Positions 21,967-34,772 of a DNA stretch of 64,000 nucleotides are shown here, in pieces; positions within the stretch are counted from its first letter, which is position 1; each line of letters opens with the position of its first letter. The notes beneath the pieces are model-generated. The model was not told the DNA's origin. It saw nothing but the letters and a program-made list of their open reading frames with translations, and searched no databases. The stretch lies in assembly GCA_036897525.1 (NCBI GenBank), contig JAYMTJ010000018.1, forward strand, positions 62,001 through 126,000, written 5' to 3'. The stretch is from Pelargonium x hortorum. Lineage: Eukaryota > Streptophyta > Magnoliopsida > Geraniales > Geraniaceae. A program made the position numbers and the translations under genes.

Positions 21967-24391
21967 CTGCACTAGCTATTACCGTTTAGGATGAATTACT
22001 AATATATAGAGAATTCCGGAGTGCTAACTTACAACTAGAAAAGCTATCACTAACTGCCCTAGGTTTTTAGATTTTACTTTGCGTTTTAGTTCTTATACAT
22101 TATTATTCGAAACTTCCCATCAATAAATAAAGATTCTTATCTTAACTCGTTAAAGCGGAAACTCTCTAACAGTAAAATAAAGACACAGAACAAGGTTTGT
22201 GTTCCCTTGTTTCTTCAAAGCACTAACAACCAAATCCAGAGTCAGGCCTGTTCATTAAATTTCCATTTGTTAAACTGCTACAGACCCACGAAATTCCAGG
22301 ATTAATAAAGTACTTTTGGTAAGGAGAATTCCTCGTGTTCCCAGTTTTTCAATTAATGAGGCCTTAGAACTAACTATAACGAGTCCATCACTAACATCAA
22401 GAGCTAGAAATAAATACTCTCACTTTTTAGAACTTTTGCTTGTATATAACATAGACCTTTTGCAGAAAAAGGGCTTTAAAAAACAGTGCTCATGAAACTA
22501 CGCGAAAAGCAGAAGGGGTTAATCCGCACTTCACCCTAACTTAGGTATACCTTGTTTCGGTTAAGCAATAATAGTAATAGGAGGAGCCTGCAAACTTTAT
22601 TCGGAATTGCTGTATTACTTCGGCCCTTAATTCAGGTAACTTGACAAAACCTGGATTTTTAATAGCACAATATTTTTTTTAATCCATTAAATAAGTCCTA
22701 CGAATGCTTGTATATAGAACATATAATGTATAAATTTTGGAAATTTCCTTCATTTATTTTACTATACGGGTACGGGGAAGTCTTTTGAAGAGTTCTAAAG
22801 TCTTATGTCTCAGTTTACGGGTTTCCCCTTATTTAAGGTTTAAAAGTTGCAATAGTTCGTAATTTTAAATAGTATTCCTCTGTAAGGTGTTTTCCTTTCC
22901 GAGTTATCGCGAGTAGATACTTTACTAACTTACGCACGAGCGCCTTTTGAACTTTTGCTTTTTGGTATCAATTTCTCTTAATATGGATTTGTGGGATAGT
23001 TTGACTATTCTTGATTGGGCTCAAGCTCGAAAGTTACCTATATTTTTCGCATTTCGTAAAATCTTTTTAGTAGACTGCTCTAAATCGACGGGGTTCCCTC
23101 TTACTACACTACAGCAATAGAGGTTGTATATAAGCATAAGAATGCAGTTTGCTACACGGAACCCTTTGGCACCCATTCTCTAGAGGCCCTGTCTTGAATT
23201 TTAGTACGAAAAATTCTACGACTCCCTTTACTGAAAACTGAAAATAACCCAAGCGCTTTTTAGATAAATAAAAACGAGGAAACTCCCGCGTGTGTAAATC
23301 TACCAAAGCTATGCTTGTCTGTCCCTCTTTATGCATGTATTTTGTATCCCGGTTACCCCCGATTCGCGCCTCACTGTCTCCTCTTGTAAAAAGTAAGCCA
23401 CTACTATTTCTTTTACTTATTTTTACGTATAAAAATGACAAGCACTTGCTGTCGGCGGGATCACGAGAGTTTAACGCTTAAATAAAATCAGACTTGTTAG
23501 AGTTGTGCGTGTGTTGCCCAGTTATTAGATTTTTAGGGGTAGATAATAGGCTAGTACTAAGCTAAAAAGTCTTCTTTTTATATGAGCTTAATGACGCCTT
23601 AAAGAGTATAAAAGTTTTAGGGTGTGCGGGAATTGGAGTCCCCTAATTAGGGAGGTGATAGGTCTTGATCGAACTAAGAAGTCTTTATTATAAATTCGCT
23701 GATTAATGTAAAGGGTATAACTTATATAAGAAAAGGAATTTATATAACAGTATCTAAATAACGAAGTACTAATTGAAACAAAGATTTTTCGGCAAAAGGA
23801 AAAGGGATACATGTAATAGCATAGCCAGCAAGCGCCTATTCATTTTATGCAAGGTTTCACGCGGGTTAGTGCTCCTAGTCTTGAGTTGAGGTCTCATAGG
23901 AATAGGAGGATTACTTTATTTCGTCTTATCTCTAGGATTAAGATTTTACAGAGGTCAAAAAGCACATTACTTCGATAGATTCCTTGATAAAATATTGTGG
24001 GTACTTCAACATTACATCCATATTAAATTAAGGCACGATATCGCGCACGAATATTAAGTTGTAATAGTATGTCTTGAAATGAAACATGAGTTCAGGGGCT
24101 AGGTGTAAGAAATTCTTTGACTATTCATTCTAATTAGTGGATTTCTTCCTCATTTGAGTTCATAATTTATGAGGGGGTATACCACCTGCAAACGAAAGAA
24201 ATAATAAATAGATAAAAAAGGAATATGAATTACATATACTACATTTTCTGTATCGACTTTTGTTATTCTGTGAAGAAGCTGTCTTAGACTTACAGATAAA
24301 GGACTGCTAAAAATGATCCTTAATACGAATGCATAACTCAAAGGTCAATGAATGGGTGCTTACAAAGGTTTTCTAAGACACGTAAAAGATG
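21967..24391. other. Gene-free spacer with a weak frame cluster
   Basis: Around 22935-23480 several frames overlap: plus-strand 22983-23120 (45 codons, ATG start), minus-strand 23109-23441 (110 codons) and plus-strand 23290-23481. None is recognised, and a frame of 110 codons is within chance for 64 kb. The rest shows nothing. Confidence 0.5.
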
Positions 24392-24421
24392 GGCGATCAA
24401 GGATCGCCAGAATGTGCTTTT
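24392..24421 (+). terminator. Terminator-like hairpin with delayed T-run
   Basis: GGCGATC (24392-24398), loop AAG, GATCGCC (24402-24408): a perfect 7-bp G/C-rich stem with a 3-base loop. After AGAATGTGC comes TTTTTT from about 24418. The gap between stem and T-run is longer than in a classic intrinsic terminator. No gene is recognised upstream. It could equally protect an RNA 3' end. Confidence 0.4.
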
Positions 24422-26003
24422 TTCTTTCGTAGTTACAATAGTGTAAGTTTAGTAAAAGAGAAGGTTTTCCCACTCTAAACAGAACAGGATCTTTTAGAGT
24501 ACTCAAAGAGAAAGGTCAGGGTATACCTCGCAAGAATCGCCCCCGGTTCTACACGAAGTTCCTATATTAGGTATATAACAAATGTATAGGAATATTTTGA
24601 TGGGCGGGCACTATATCTAAAGCTTTGGTAAGTAGCTGAGTGTTATACTATGTGAATACAGGTCCTCACGAGTCAAGCTTGACCCTATACCAAAGGATAA
24701 GGTATCCCAGGTTTCCGTGTAAAGGTTCAGCAACTCTGTACTTATTAGAAGCTGGGCTTTAAGTTTACTAATTTTTAACTAACCGAGACCAAAAAGTACT
24801 TCATAAAGTCTAATTATTTATACTCAAACTAGGATCTCCTCGTGCAGAAGCTATATAGATCATAAAATAACAATGAGACTGCTCATTACTAAAGCCAAGG
24901 CTATACTATAACAAAAAGAAGGAGATGTATTAACAAGAGACACTAACTAAGGAGGACTATAGAAGATCATTTTGTAAAACATTACACAAGAACAGGTAAT
25001 TAGAAGCGCTTTATACGAAAACTAATCTAAAGAAGATGTAAATCCTTAGTGGCTGAGGGTTCTTCAGAACTTGGGTAAGTCAGCAATAAAAGATCCCTTA
25101 AGGGTAGAAGTCTTTATAGATACAAACGTTTAGGGAGAGGGTATAAAAGACGCTACTTTCAAAATTCCGGGTTTCCGTAAGCTAAGTCTTTTTCTCAGAT
25201 CAGAGGCGTTTTAGCCAGAAAATAGAGTACAATTTCATATAAGGTCTTTCTCTTTAAGAGAGACGGGATACGAATTAAGTCGAGGTAACCACATTTCGGT
25301 ACCTCAATTTATTATCTGAATGACATAATACATGCAGCTTTTGGCCCACAGCAATTATAGTTTTTTTTAAGTCCTAAAGGATATAGCCCCTTTTTATATA
25401 CACTGAATAACTGGTTACTTCTTTGAAATAGGATGCTGAAAATGACTAGGATCAAGAGTGAGTTATTCCCATTAACGAAAGCGGGCTAAACTAGAACTCT
25501 AATCTGGTAAACTAAGGTAAATAAATAAAGTCCTCTTTCTTATTATAGCATGGAATGCCTCATTTTGCTGCTGAGAAAGATCTATTCGAGCTTTTCAAAG
25601 AGAGAGAGAGAGTTAAAGCATAAATTGAAGTTCTAAGATTATATGACACCTTATATATAACATACTTTTAGGCCGTTTTGCGTAAGATTTTTCTATTTCT
25701 TTGTTTTACTATATGGTTCTATATGATTTTGGTTCCTAGTCTATAAATCAGGTTTTTGTATGCTATTTTTGGAGCCTATGAGTACTAAATAGCGTGCTCT
25801 TTTCCGCTATTGTAATAAATTTTATCTTAAAGCATTTCTGATCTTATAGGTATATAAATAAGTGATCCGTACTAAGAATATGAATGTAATATACCAGCAA
25901 TACGAACAAGAATCTTACACATAGACACCGGATCCATATCGAGATAAATTCGATAAATAGAATTACTCAAGCAATAAAACAGAATATGCATGGACTCCTT
26001 ATA
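24422..26003. other. Gene-free spacer
   Basis: No gene seen. It holds an inverted pair GAGGTA (25282-25287) and TACCTC (25300-25305), and an (AG)7 tract at 25599-25612. Confidence 0.55.
25599..25612. repeat. (AG)7 microsatellite
   Basis: Seven uninterrupted AG units. No associated gene. Confidence 0.8.
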
Positions 26004-26076
26004 CAACGTAGCAGGATTCGAACCGCCGATACATAAAGATTTATTCAACTGCTCTATCCAACTGAGTTAAAACCAG
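26004..26076 (-). pseudogene. Degenerate tRNA gene, isotype uncertain
   Basis: Read on the minus strand, the element has the exact layout of a 73-base tRNA: 7-base acceptor arm, TA, D-arm, 5+7+5 anticodon arm, 5-base variable loop, T-arm and 7-base acceptor arm. The D-arm CTCAGTTGGATAGAGCA and the T-loop region GGTTCGAATCCTGCT match general tRNA consensus. The stems no longer hold: the acceptor arms (CTGGTTT and TACGTTG) pair at only about three of seven positions, the T-stem at three of five, and the anticodon stem relies on wobble pairs. The loop ATAAATC puts AAA at the anticodon position. The D-loop with GGATA recalls bacterial-type Arg, Lys or Ile tRNAs and the bryophyte-type mitochondrial trnR(UCU), but I cannot assign it. 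It is almost certainly non-functional. Confidence 0.6.
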
Positions 26077-29000
26077 CTCTCCTAAAGAATTCTGGTTGAG
26101 TACGAAAAACACGGTGTAATATTTCTTTTATTATCCAGTTTTAGTTCACAACTGGACCATAAGCACATAACTCACACGAGACTTTGTATAGGATTCTCTT
26201 GAATAGCACAAGTGTCTTGATCTATCAGCTGCGCTTTACCTTTGCGTGACACTATAAAAGTAAAGAAAATGGCTTAACCGCCTTCCTATTTATATTATGT
26301 GCTTTACCATTAGGATTCCTGAACTTTATTTATTAAAAAGGGGTCGAGCTTACGAATCGAGTTTGTGCTGATAAATCAAGGGACATAAAGTTCTGAATAA
26401 AGTCCTTTAGTTTAGTATAGAAATAAGAGAATAAAATTAGGTTTTTCAGATAGGATTCGCTTAAAGGGGTACCGGTTGAGTTAATTAGAATTACAATAGC
26501 GTTACGCTAAAGATAAGAACTCTAAATTAAGGAAATTAAAACACCGACGAGCTCGAATAGAGTACTAATGCAATCTTTTAGTTTAGAGAGAATCCCAGAG
26601 AAAAGTGGGAAAGCCCGAGTATCTAAGATAAGCGCTTTCTCAAAATAAATATCCATGTGTTTCCGTTATGGAAGTCTAATTAAGTACATCCAGTCAAAAA
26701 TCACTTAAATAAATAGTAAAGAAAGAATTAGCAATCTAGTGAATAAAGTATAAAACCTAACCTCTATAGGAATATGAGTGGTAACAAGAATTCTAATGAA
26801 TTGATGGCAAGTCAAGTGGGTGAAATGAAAAGAAATGTCGTCGGTTCAAGTCCTGTTTTCTAAATGAATAAGATTAGAGTAAGGTATTTCACAGGTCCTA
26901 CTTACTTAGGTTTGTTAGGAGTTATCACTGGGAATTCCTCAGTACTCTCTTAAGTAAGGTTATTCGTATTGGTAAAAAAGAGCTATAGCATACAAAATAG
27001 CATTAAAAAATTTCTTAATCTTGAAAAAGACCTTCACTTCAAAGGGCTACCAAGGAAAAGGAATTCCCCACTTAATCTTTAATATTGACTCAGTCCCCAA
27101 GTACTCACTCTAAAACTAAAAGCGGATTTCGCCTTATATCTTAGAGATCCCGTTAGCTCAAGGTAAGGAGCTCCGGTTGTTAAGGAGTTTGTTTAGTGAT
27201 TTGGATTAAGCCGACTTAGAACTTGCATTACTTTAAGATTCGAATGCAAAACTTTACTTCAGCTAATACCACGCACTGATTATAATCTACTAACTAGCTC
27301 TGCTGTAACTCTTATTTGACTTCGAGTCGCACTTTCATTTGTGTTATGACTTTCGGTTGAGTTTTAATGTGCTTGCTTGTCATAGATAAAACCTTCACCC
27401 ATTGCTGGGATCATATAAAAATAGATAGATTTATAGGTTTCTATTAGCCCAAGAATTCTCTATGTTATGTCTCCATCCGGTATTCCTTATTTATTATTTA
27501 TAAAATAACTGGATTTCATTCTTATAGTTATATTGGATTGGGATGCAGCTGCGTATTGTAAGAAACCTTTTCTAATAGACTAAATTAAAGCACCTGAGGT
27601 TTCTCTTAGTCGTCCACGTATATCTAATATTTCATTTGATTCTTCTTCTTATTAGTGAATTCTCGGATTATTATTGTATTGTTAAAATTAAGGCTATATT
27701 ATACTGCTACAGAGTTTCTACTAAATAGGGCGCTTCCGCTTGTTGGGATTTGAGACCTATAACTACTCCTTCGGGGCACTCTACTGCGAGTATTCTATCT
27801 AATCACATATCTTATATTTCAAACCTTTTTAATTTCTTTTGTTTGTCAAAAAGCTCTTACTAAGAGACTATAATATCTTTAAAAACGACGTATCTTCCAC
27901 AAGGAAAGTCTATGTTATGAGATAGGGAACTAACTCCTTATTCCTTCCTTTTTGCCAAAATAGGATGTATACGCAGTATAAAGTGAAACTAATTGACTAA
28001 AAGAGATTACTCTCAAATAAGAAAGGTGGAATCCTTCAGTTAACAAAGAGAGCCCTGTTAATTAGGATTTTTAGCAAAAAGTAGCGAGTCATTAAAAAAG
28101 CTAGGGAAAACCCTAGAGGAGGACCTCTATACGGAGTACACTTATATATAAATTGAATTATGTTAAACGTCAAAACTAACCTGCACGCCCTTCTCTTTTG
28201 TTTTGGGTGGTCGGAAAGGTATTCTAAAGAATTCTATAAAAGAAATTCTGTCTATTTATATATAATGTATACTACATTTTACTTTCTCAACTCCGTATAG
28301 TCCCAGGGATTTAGAATGGATTATTAATAGTTAAAATGGGAGCGCCCCTCGAGCGATAGTAAGGAGTTATTTAAACACGGATTATTTTATAGGTTCAACA
28401 TTCAGCTAGTGCTAACTTTGTAAGTGTTTCCTTTTTGATACTTATTTACTAAGTAGAAATGCCTTAACTTTAGATTTCTGTAACGTTATCCTGGTTCTAT
28501 AACTCCCGTTAAATTCTCTATATTACTTTACTGGGATACCCTACACTTTGGTTAAGAGGAAACCCGGATAGCTCTGCAGAAGGCATGTAGATCTAGTAAA
28601 GGGCCCTAAATTAACTGGATTTCTGTATAGCACCTCCTCGGAAGTTTTAGGAATTATAGGATTAACCTACATAAGGTATCCTCTATATCTTTGCCTTTAA
28701 TGGGTTTCGATATGTATAAGGCTTTGTTTCGAGTATTTATTGTACTTTTCGTAAAACGGGGAGGACTTTTTATATACATATTTAATACCTTATTCCAGCT
28801 TTCCCGCTTTAGAGGCTCTGTCGTTACAGAAGATTCCTTTTTCGCGGGTCTTTCTTTTCTTTAGCTTTCACTTATCCTCTTCTTTTTATCAACTTTTTAT
28901 TGGGGCCGATGCTGATTCAAGAACTTAACCAGGATACTCCCTAAAGTGTTTTACCTGTCCCCGATAAAGCTTTACGACTCGACAAGAATGAACTAATATT

Positions 29001-32000
29001 CAAAGGGTTATAGTATACCCTACCTTCCCGTTAGCTAAGAAATGCAAAACAACGTGGCTGGGGATTAAATCTTGGTTGTAAAGTTATGAGGGGTCCTAAT
29101 CACTTGGCTTACTCTAAAAAATTCGATTACGTAAGAGTAAGAAAAGGAAGAGAGAAGCTTGGTATATCAAGTATATTTTAGAACTTAAAGAAGAAACTCC
29201 AGCCTTCTTTAGCAAAGGGGGCCTAAAGGTTTTGAGCAGAGGATTTCTTGGAGTAAGGGCGGATTACTCTATTGCAAGAGAGAGCTTGCTGTCAACCGAG
29301 CGGTTTCTATTCTGGATAGTTAATCTCTAGATAAAGCATACTTTTGGGCAGTAAAGTTCTGCTTCACTCGGAATTTTAGTATTACCTAACTTTCTTATAG
29401 TTTAAAGCTCTCTCCAAATGCAGATTTTAGACATAGTTTGTAATAGGATTGGTCCTTAGGCTGAGTCTTAGCTTGCAATCCCAAAAGGAATCCTGTTCTC
29501 ATCTTTCAAAGGGGTTCCATTACTACCATAGTAAGTAAAAAAGCAACTGATCCATCGACTGCTCACCTCTTCTTTGGACAGCTTTCACTAGCTTAGAGCT
29601 ACTCTCAACGCCGAAAGAGCACCCAATAAAACCTTTACTTGCCGGTAATTCAGTTCCTAGCTGACAAGAAGAAGAGAAAGAACTCCAACTACAATTAGAG
29701 AGTGCGCTTCCTATCTCTTAGAAATACCTACAAACTCTCAAACTAGAACACAAATCAAACTAATAAGGATTTTCTCTAGACCCTGTTATTCCTCTAAACC
29801 ATTAAGATATCTCCTATGAGACCAGGGTCTTCGTTGTAAGTTGGAAAAATTGAAGCTTTTGATATTAAGCCTTTTGGAAACCCTCTTTCTTTATACTTTT
29901 ACACAAAACTTTTTTTTTTATACAGGGTTGTAGGAAAGACTTCGTGTTTTAATTCTATTTGAGGCATGTGAGTAAGCTTTGTCGAAAGAAGAGTTAGTAC
30001 TTTAACTTTAATTAGCACCTGGTCCACCTTATTCGAAGAAGATTTGATATTTCTTTGAGCTAGAGTAAATTAACTTTGATCATTATCCGAGGAAAGTGCG
30101 TCTAAAATTTATATAAGTCCTAGAATAGTGAATCCATTGTATGTACTGCTTTTTTTTTTCAAAACTTTATTTAAGATAAGAGCTTGCCGGTATTCCCGCT
30201 CCCTCTTTTATAATTGGGATGTTTGTCCTACCCTACTTTATAAAGTTAAGCAAAAATGGGTTTTTTTTTTGGAGTAACATAACAGATCCAGATATACCTT
30301 TCGAAATACAGGACTGGTTAAGGAAATAAATCCCCTTATAGATGTAAATTGCCAGACGCTTTAGGACAATAAGTTGCAGAATTAAAGAACTAGACAGGAC
30401 AAATAAAAAGCTTTCTATTCTATTGCGTGCGGTAGTACGATTCCCCTTCCAATACTAATCTGGCAAAAAAAAGACCCCTTTCTTATCTTTTAAAATTCAC
30501 TTTTTCGCAGAAACTTTCATATTTGGGCCTTGAGAGGGCAGCATAGCATGAATAAAAAGGGTTAGGAACTGCTTTAGTTAAAAAAACTAGGAAAACTAAG
30601 AAATGAAACTTATTGTATCAGAATCGAATACCCTTAATACCCTGAGTTCTATTTCTAAACAAAAGACAAAGTCACGTATAAATCTAAAGAGGAACGCATT
30701 ATATTCTGATAGCTGTTTAGCCTGAAAATCTCCTTCTTTTCACTGTGAAGAGATCCTGGAAAAGGGAAGGGGCTCCGGCACATAAATAAAGTCTTGCTTT
30801 TATCCTGTATTAATTATCATTTTTTTTGCTACGAGAACCAAAAGGACTCCACTGCGGAGTAATCTGATTCCTATAATATTGATGTGATCTTTCCAGTCAA
30901 TTTACTTCTCTTCTCTTTGTTATATCCATAAACTACTCTTCTGTATTTGGTAGGAGATCTAATCTAGGGAAATTCTTTTTCTATCTGCTCCTCTAAGGAA
31001 ACGAATTAGAAAAGCTTATTATACAAGGGTTACTGAACTCATTTCAGATATCTAAGGAAATCCACTACAAAGCAAGCGGACCCATCCATCCATCTAGCTC
31101 ATTTAAATTACACCTAACAAAAGAACGCCCATACAAAGTCTTAATCATTACTTTTCATTTTCTAGCTTAACTAAGCATCCCCTTGTAAGTAACCCTGTTT
31201 TTTGATAGATAAATTCTTCTTAAAACTCACTATATTCTTGTAAAATAAAAGGACACTCATTTTGGTTTCTTGTTTATAAGTTAAGTTAACAACTCTTAGA
31301 GATTGTTTTACTATACTTCCTGGAAACAGCTTCAATACTATAACAGGGCAGTACACTTCCTTCCAAAAATAGAGTGGGAATGGCAATTCCTTTGGCCTTT
31401 TGTGAAGTCTGGTGGATCCTTAGCAATAAATAGTTTTATATATGAGTTACTCCTTAGGTAGAACTTAAACCTTGCTTGGTAGACACTTTACTCTGTTACA
31501 GGAACTTTTTGGCTAAAAACGGGTTTATACTCTTTTTATTGAATAAACGCTTTGGGACTTAGGAGCCCTACCCCATACTAGGAGCTAGGAGTTTCGTGCC
31601 TTGACTTTATCCCTTCAAAAATGTTGTTTTCTGAGCGAAGTTCTACTAAAAAAAAAGGAAAAATTATTCACTGTAAATATTTGTTTGACTTCTATCTCAT
31701 ATCTCATAGCTAAAAAATAGACTCATTTTAATACCACAAGTTACTTCCTTCATAGCTTCCTCAAAAAACTACAGTAAAGGTAAGAGACTTTAAATTGAAG
31801 GCTATTTTGTACTTTAATGGGGCCCTTTTACCCTCTAAGGTAGGTGTGGTGTGTTCCCAGGTCTTTCTTAAGAAAAGAAAGGCTTGCTTTGTTGTAATAC
31901 TTTATTTTCTGCTATAGGACACATAATTTGAGAAATTCCTATATTGAAAAAAAGTACTCCTTTGTTACGATTCATTAAAAAGTGCCTTCACTACTTAAGC

Positions 32001-32171
32001 AACTGAGGGGCCTTGCTTTAGAAAATAAGGAGTAGGAGTATACGTAAGCTTGATTAAAGGTTTTTACAGAGCCAATCTTTCAAGTCAGTTACCTTTGGTT
32101 TTGGTGAATCCGGGTGTATCAAGCATAAGCCTTAGTTACAAAGTCAAATAGGATGGAATTGAAGAAAAAAA
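26077..32171. other. Gene-free spacer
   Basis: No gene recognised. AGGGCCCT lies near 28600 and a (CATC)3 tract at 31083-31094. A T-arm-like word (CGGTTCAAGTCC) sits at 26842-26853 without a matching D-arm. Minus-strand 31171-31386 (71 codons) is at chance length. Confidence 0.55.
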
Positions 32172-32182
32172 GGGGATACCCC
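32172..32182. repeat. GGGG-ATA-CCCC hairpin
   Basis: Four G, loop ATA, four C. A longer version with the same loop, CGGGGG-ATA-CCCCCG, lies at 46392-46406. A shared loop in two distant hairpins suggests, weakly, a small mobile or conserved G/C cluster. Confidence 0.55.
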
Positions 32183-32875
32183 GAGTATTCTCGATTTGAA
32201 GCAGGTGGAAGCTCATAAATTAGTACTTATAAGATTGTCAAGATTTCCTTTAGTACTTTAATCCCTTCTTAATTTCTAAAGAGTATACTTACTAGCAAGG
32301 CTAACTGCTTTAGTATAACAAACAAGTGGACCCTCTTTACTGGAGTTCTTCCCATTGTTTTGTTATCTTGTTTAATTTAAGAGTTGTGATAATAAATTTA
32401 AGCGTCTACAAGGCCCTTAAAAGTCTGAAATGTCATTCCCTGAAAAGTTATATAACTCTCGATACCGGATTTAGATATTGACCTTTTTTTTTTCAAAATC
32501 TATTCTCCGGATAATTGGTGGATTTTCCCAAAGATTAAGGCTAGAGAAGCTCCTAGCAAGTTCGCGGATTCATTTCATAATAATGCGGAATTCTAGTTTT
32601 ATGTTTGACTTGATATACATATAAAAAAAAGTACACCTACTAGGTTTTTCACTGACAAAATTCTTGATTGTATTTTTGAGTTAGGAGTAGTATATAGTGT
32701 AGTGATAGGCACGTCCTTGTTGATGGGTACTCCCGGCATTGTAGTTTATTGTTTAGTAAATTTCCTTTATAAGGCGTTTCCGCTCAAAGCTGCTATTACT
32801 TTTTTTTAGGTTTCTAAGGAAAAGCTTAGAGTTTTTTATATTTTTATATTAAGTAGTATACTTCCGAATTACTTT

Positions 32876-32891
32876 CCTCTAGAGGGGCCCC
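32876..32891. repeat. Overlapping palindromes CCTCTAGAGG and GGGGCCCC
   Basis: A 10-bp perfect palindrome (32876-32885) overlaps an 8-bp all-G/C palindrome (32884-32891). They stand out against A/T-rich flanks. No gene is adjacent. Confidence 0.6.
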
Positions 32892-33203
32892 GCTCAAAAG
32901 CTACAAAGCTAACCTTTTTTTCTTGAGACTTTTATAAAAAGATATATATTAAGCCAGAAATTTCTTAGATTCAGCTGTGAATTCTAATACTTTAACTTTA
33001 ATATTTTCAAAAGTAGGCCAGGCTAAGAAGAAAACCCCTAAGGTTAGGACGCTTTTCAAGATCTAGTTAGATCTATTATTTAAGGTCTCTGATATACCTA
33101 AGGAATTCACTTTCAATTATTATATTAAAAGAATATTCGGTTTTAGTAACGCAATAAATCAATACCTAGCTTTTTTATGACTTCTTTATTAGATTAGAGA
33201 CAG

Positions 33204-33217
33204 TCGGGAACTCCCGA
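33204..33217. repeat. Hairpin TCGGGA-AC-TCCCGA
   Basis: A perfect 6-bp stem with a 2-base loop, followed by AATATT. It is one of the recurring G/C-centred palindromes in the window. Confidence 0.55.
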
Positions 33218-33424
33218 AATATTATCGATGCTGCCGAAAAGGGTGCGGAAGAATATTCTACAATAACCATTAACACAGAACGTGGCTAGCAAAAAATTAT
33301 ACTTAATACAAAAAGTAGTTGCATATTTATTACAATAAGATTGAAACCTAATTAGTAAAAAGCGTTAACCGAATGGGGTACTTACTGAAACTTTCAATCC
33401 CAGGGTGCTCTTTCATAAATTTTG

Positions 33425-33496
33425 ATTGGTTAATTACGGATTCGAAACCCTTTGCATGCCGATTCTCTGAACCGATGCTTTACTGATTTGATTCCA
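33425..33496 (-). pseudogene. trnQ: Degenerate trnQ(UUG), plant mitochondrial type
   Basis: On the minus strand this element keeps GCATCGGTT, then ATCGGCATGCAAAGG, then TTCGAATCC, in the order and spacing of plant mitochondrial trnQ. The plastid trnQ differs in these places, so the native mitochondrial gene is the likelier source. It is clearly broken: the D-arm region is several bases short and lacks the usual GTGGTAA, the anticodon loop reads TCAGAGA instead of TTTTGGT so UUG is gone, an extra base sits before the T-loop, and the acceptor ends do not pair. The 5' end TGGAAT still recalls the TGGAGT of the intact gene. No neighbouring gene is seen, so it looks like a stray copy left by recombination. 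This relict is the clearest pointer to a plant mitochondrial origin of the DNA. Confidence 0.65.
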
Positions 33497-34562
33497 AAAA
33501 TTGTAAACTTTTAAACAAGCAGAGGGATTGATTGCCCAATATACAAATTCTCGGATCGATCTCTTTTTTTTTTGAGAAGGGTCTATCACCTTATTTTATA
33601 GGGAGCCTAAGATATTCCTATACTATACTATATTTAATGAGTCGCAGTATTCTTTATTATAACAAGCGCTGTAACTAGATTTTTTTCTTTCCTTTCATGT
33701 AGAAACTTTTTTTAATACCCTCATGTATCATATAGAGTTCAACTATAAATGTACCTTTACTACAAGGTCCCTGTTCAATCTAGGCGAAAGCGACTTGCCT
33801 CGTAACAATACTGAGACTAATATACTTGCCTTTTATTTATTAAAACCAGGGACTCTAATCTAAAAAAGGGTACTCCAATTCTATCTAATTAGTGACTATG
33901 AAAGTAAGTTTCGTTATATAACGGATATTCTATTTAGATAGAAAAATCCCGATAAGCTATTTACTCTTAAGGGGGCTCCTTGTGGAAAAAGTATTGAGAA
34001 ATCCCAACCTAGTTACTTAAGTGCGAGTTTTTTGTACCAGTTGAAAACAAAGAAATAGTAGCTCCCTATTATATAAGAAGGTATCTCAAGGCGATTGCCT
34101 GGTCTATTAAGAAAGCTTTGTAGAAGAGCTCGGCACCAGAAAATATGGATAAACTTGGACAAAAATAGGTATGAAGTCATGTTCTAGCACTTGGAAATAA
34201 ATGTATAATTTATGATGTGCTTTTGCTTTTAAAGACCCTGACAAGGGTAGAAGTAGGACTTTATTAAGTCGGTCTTCCGGTTATATGGTTTACAAAGAAA
34301 AAAGGAAATCAATTTATTTATAGAACGTAAATTTCTAACCATTCCACATAACATAACTACTTAAAATTTAAGTACAAACCCTAGGTTGCCTGATACAACC
34401 GAGAAAACACCGAGCTTTGCATAAAAACAAAGGAGCCCTGCTCTAGATATAATAGCGACTTTTTTTTAAGTATTCGGCGGAACACCAATGCTAAGTCTTA
34501 TAATGACTAAGGCTGGATTTTAAAGCATATTATTATAGGATATTTTGTACTTACTTAGATAA
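33497..34562. other. Gene-free spacer
   Basis: Nothing recognisable. The last in-frame TAA before the downstream unrecognised frame is at 34560-34562. Confidence 0.55.
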
Positions 34563-34772
34563 TGTGATATTATAGAGGACGACGTAACCCCAAAGAATTG
34601 ACTCTACCGCAGGCTTCTAGCTGACAATCCGGTATTCCTACTTCTCAATTGTAGGCCAACGCACATCTACAGCAAACTTGCCACTTGCGTCTTTTATTCA
34701 ATACAAGAATCATGTGCGCCTACCTTACTGTACCAAGATAAATCTGGCCTTGCCTTTGTATGAGTTCTCCCT

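Noticed and set aside
23109-23441. 110-codon minus-strand frame
   Set aside because: A few frames of this length are expected by chance in 64 kb at this composition, and no motif was seen.
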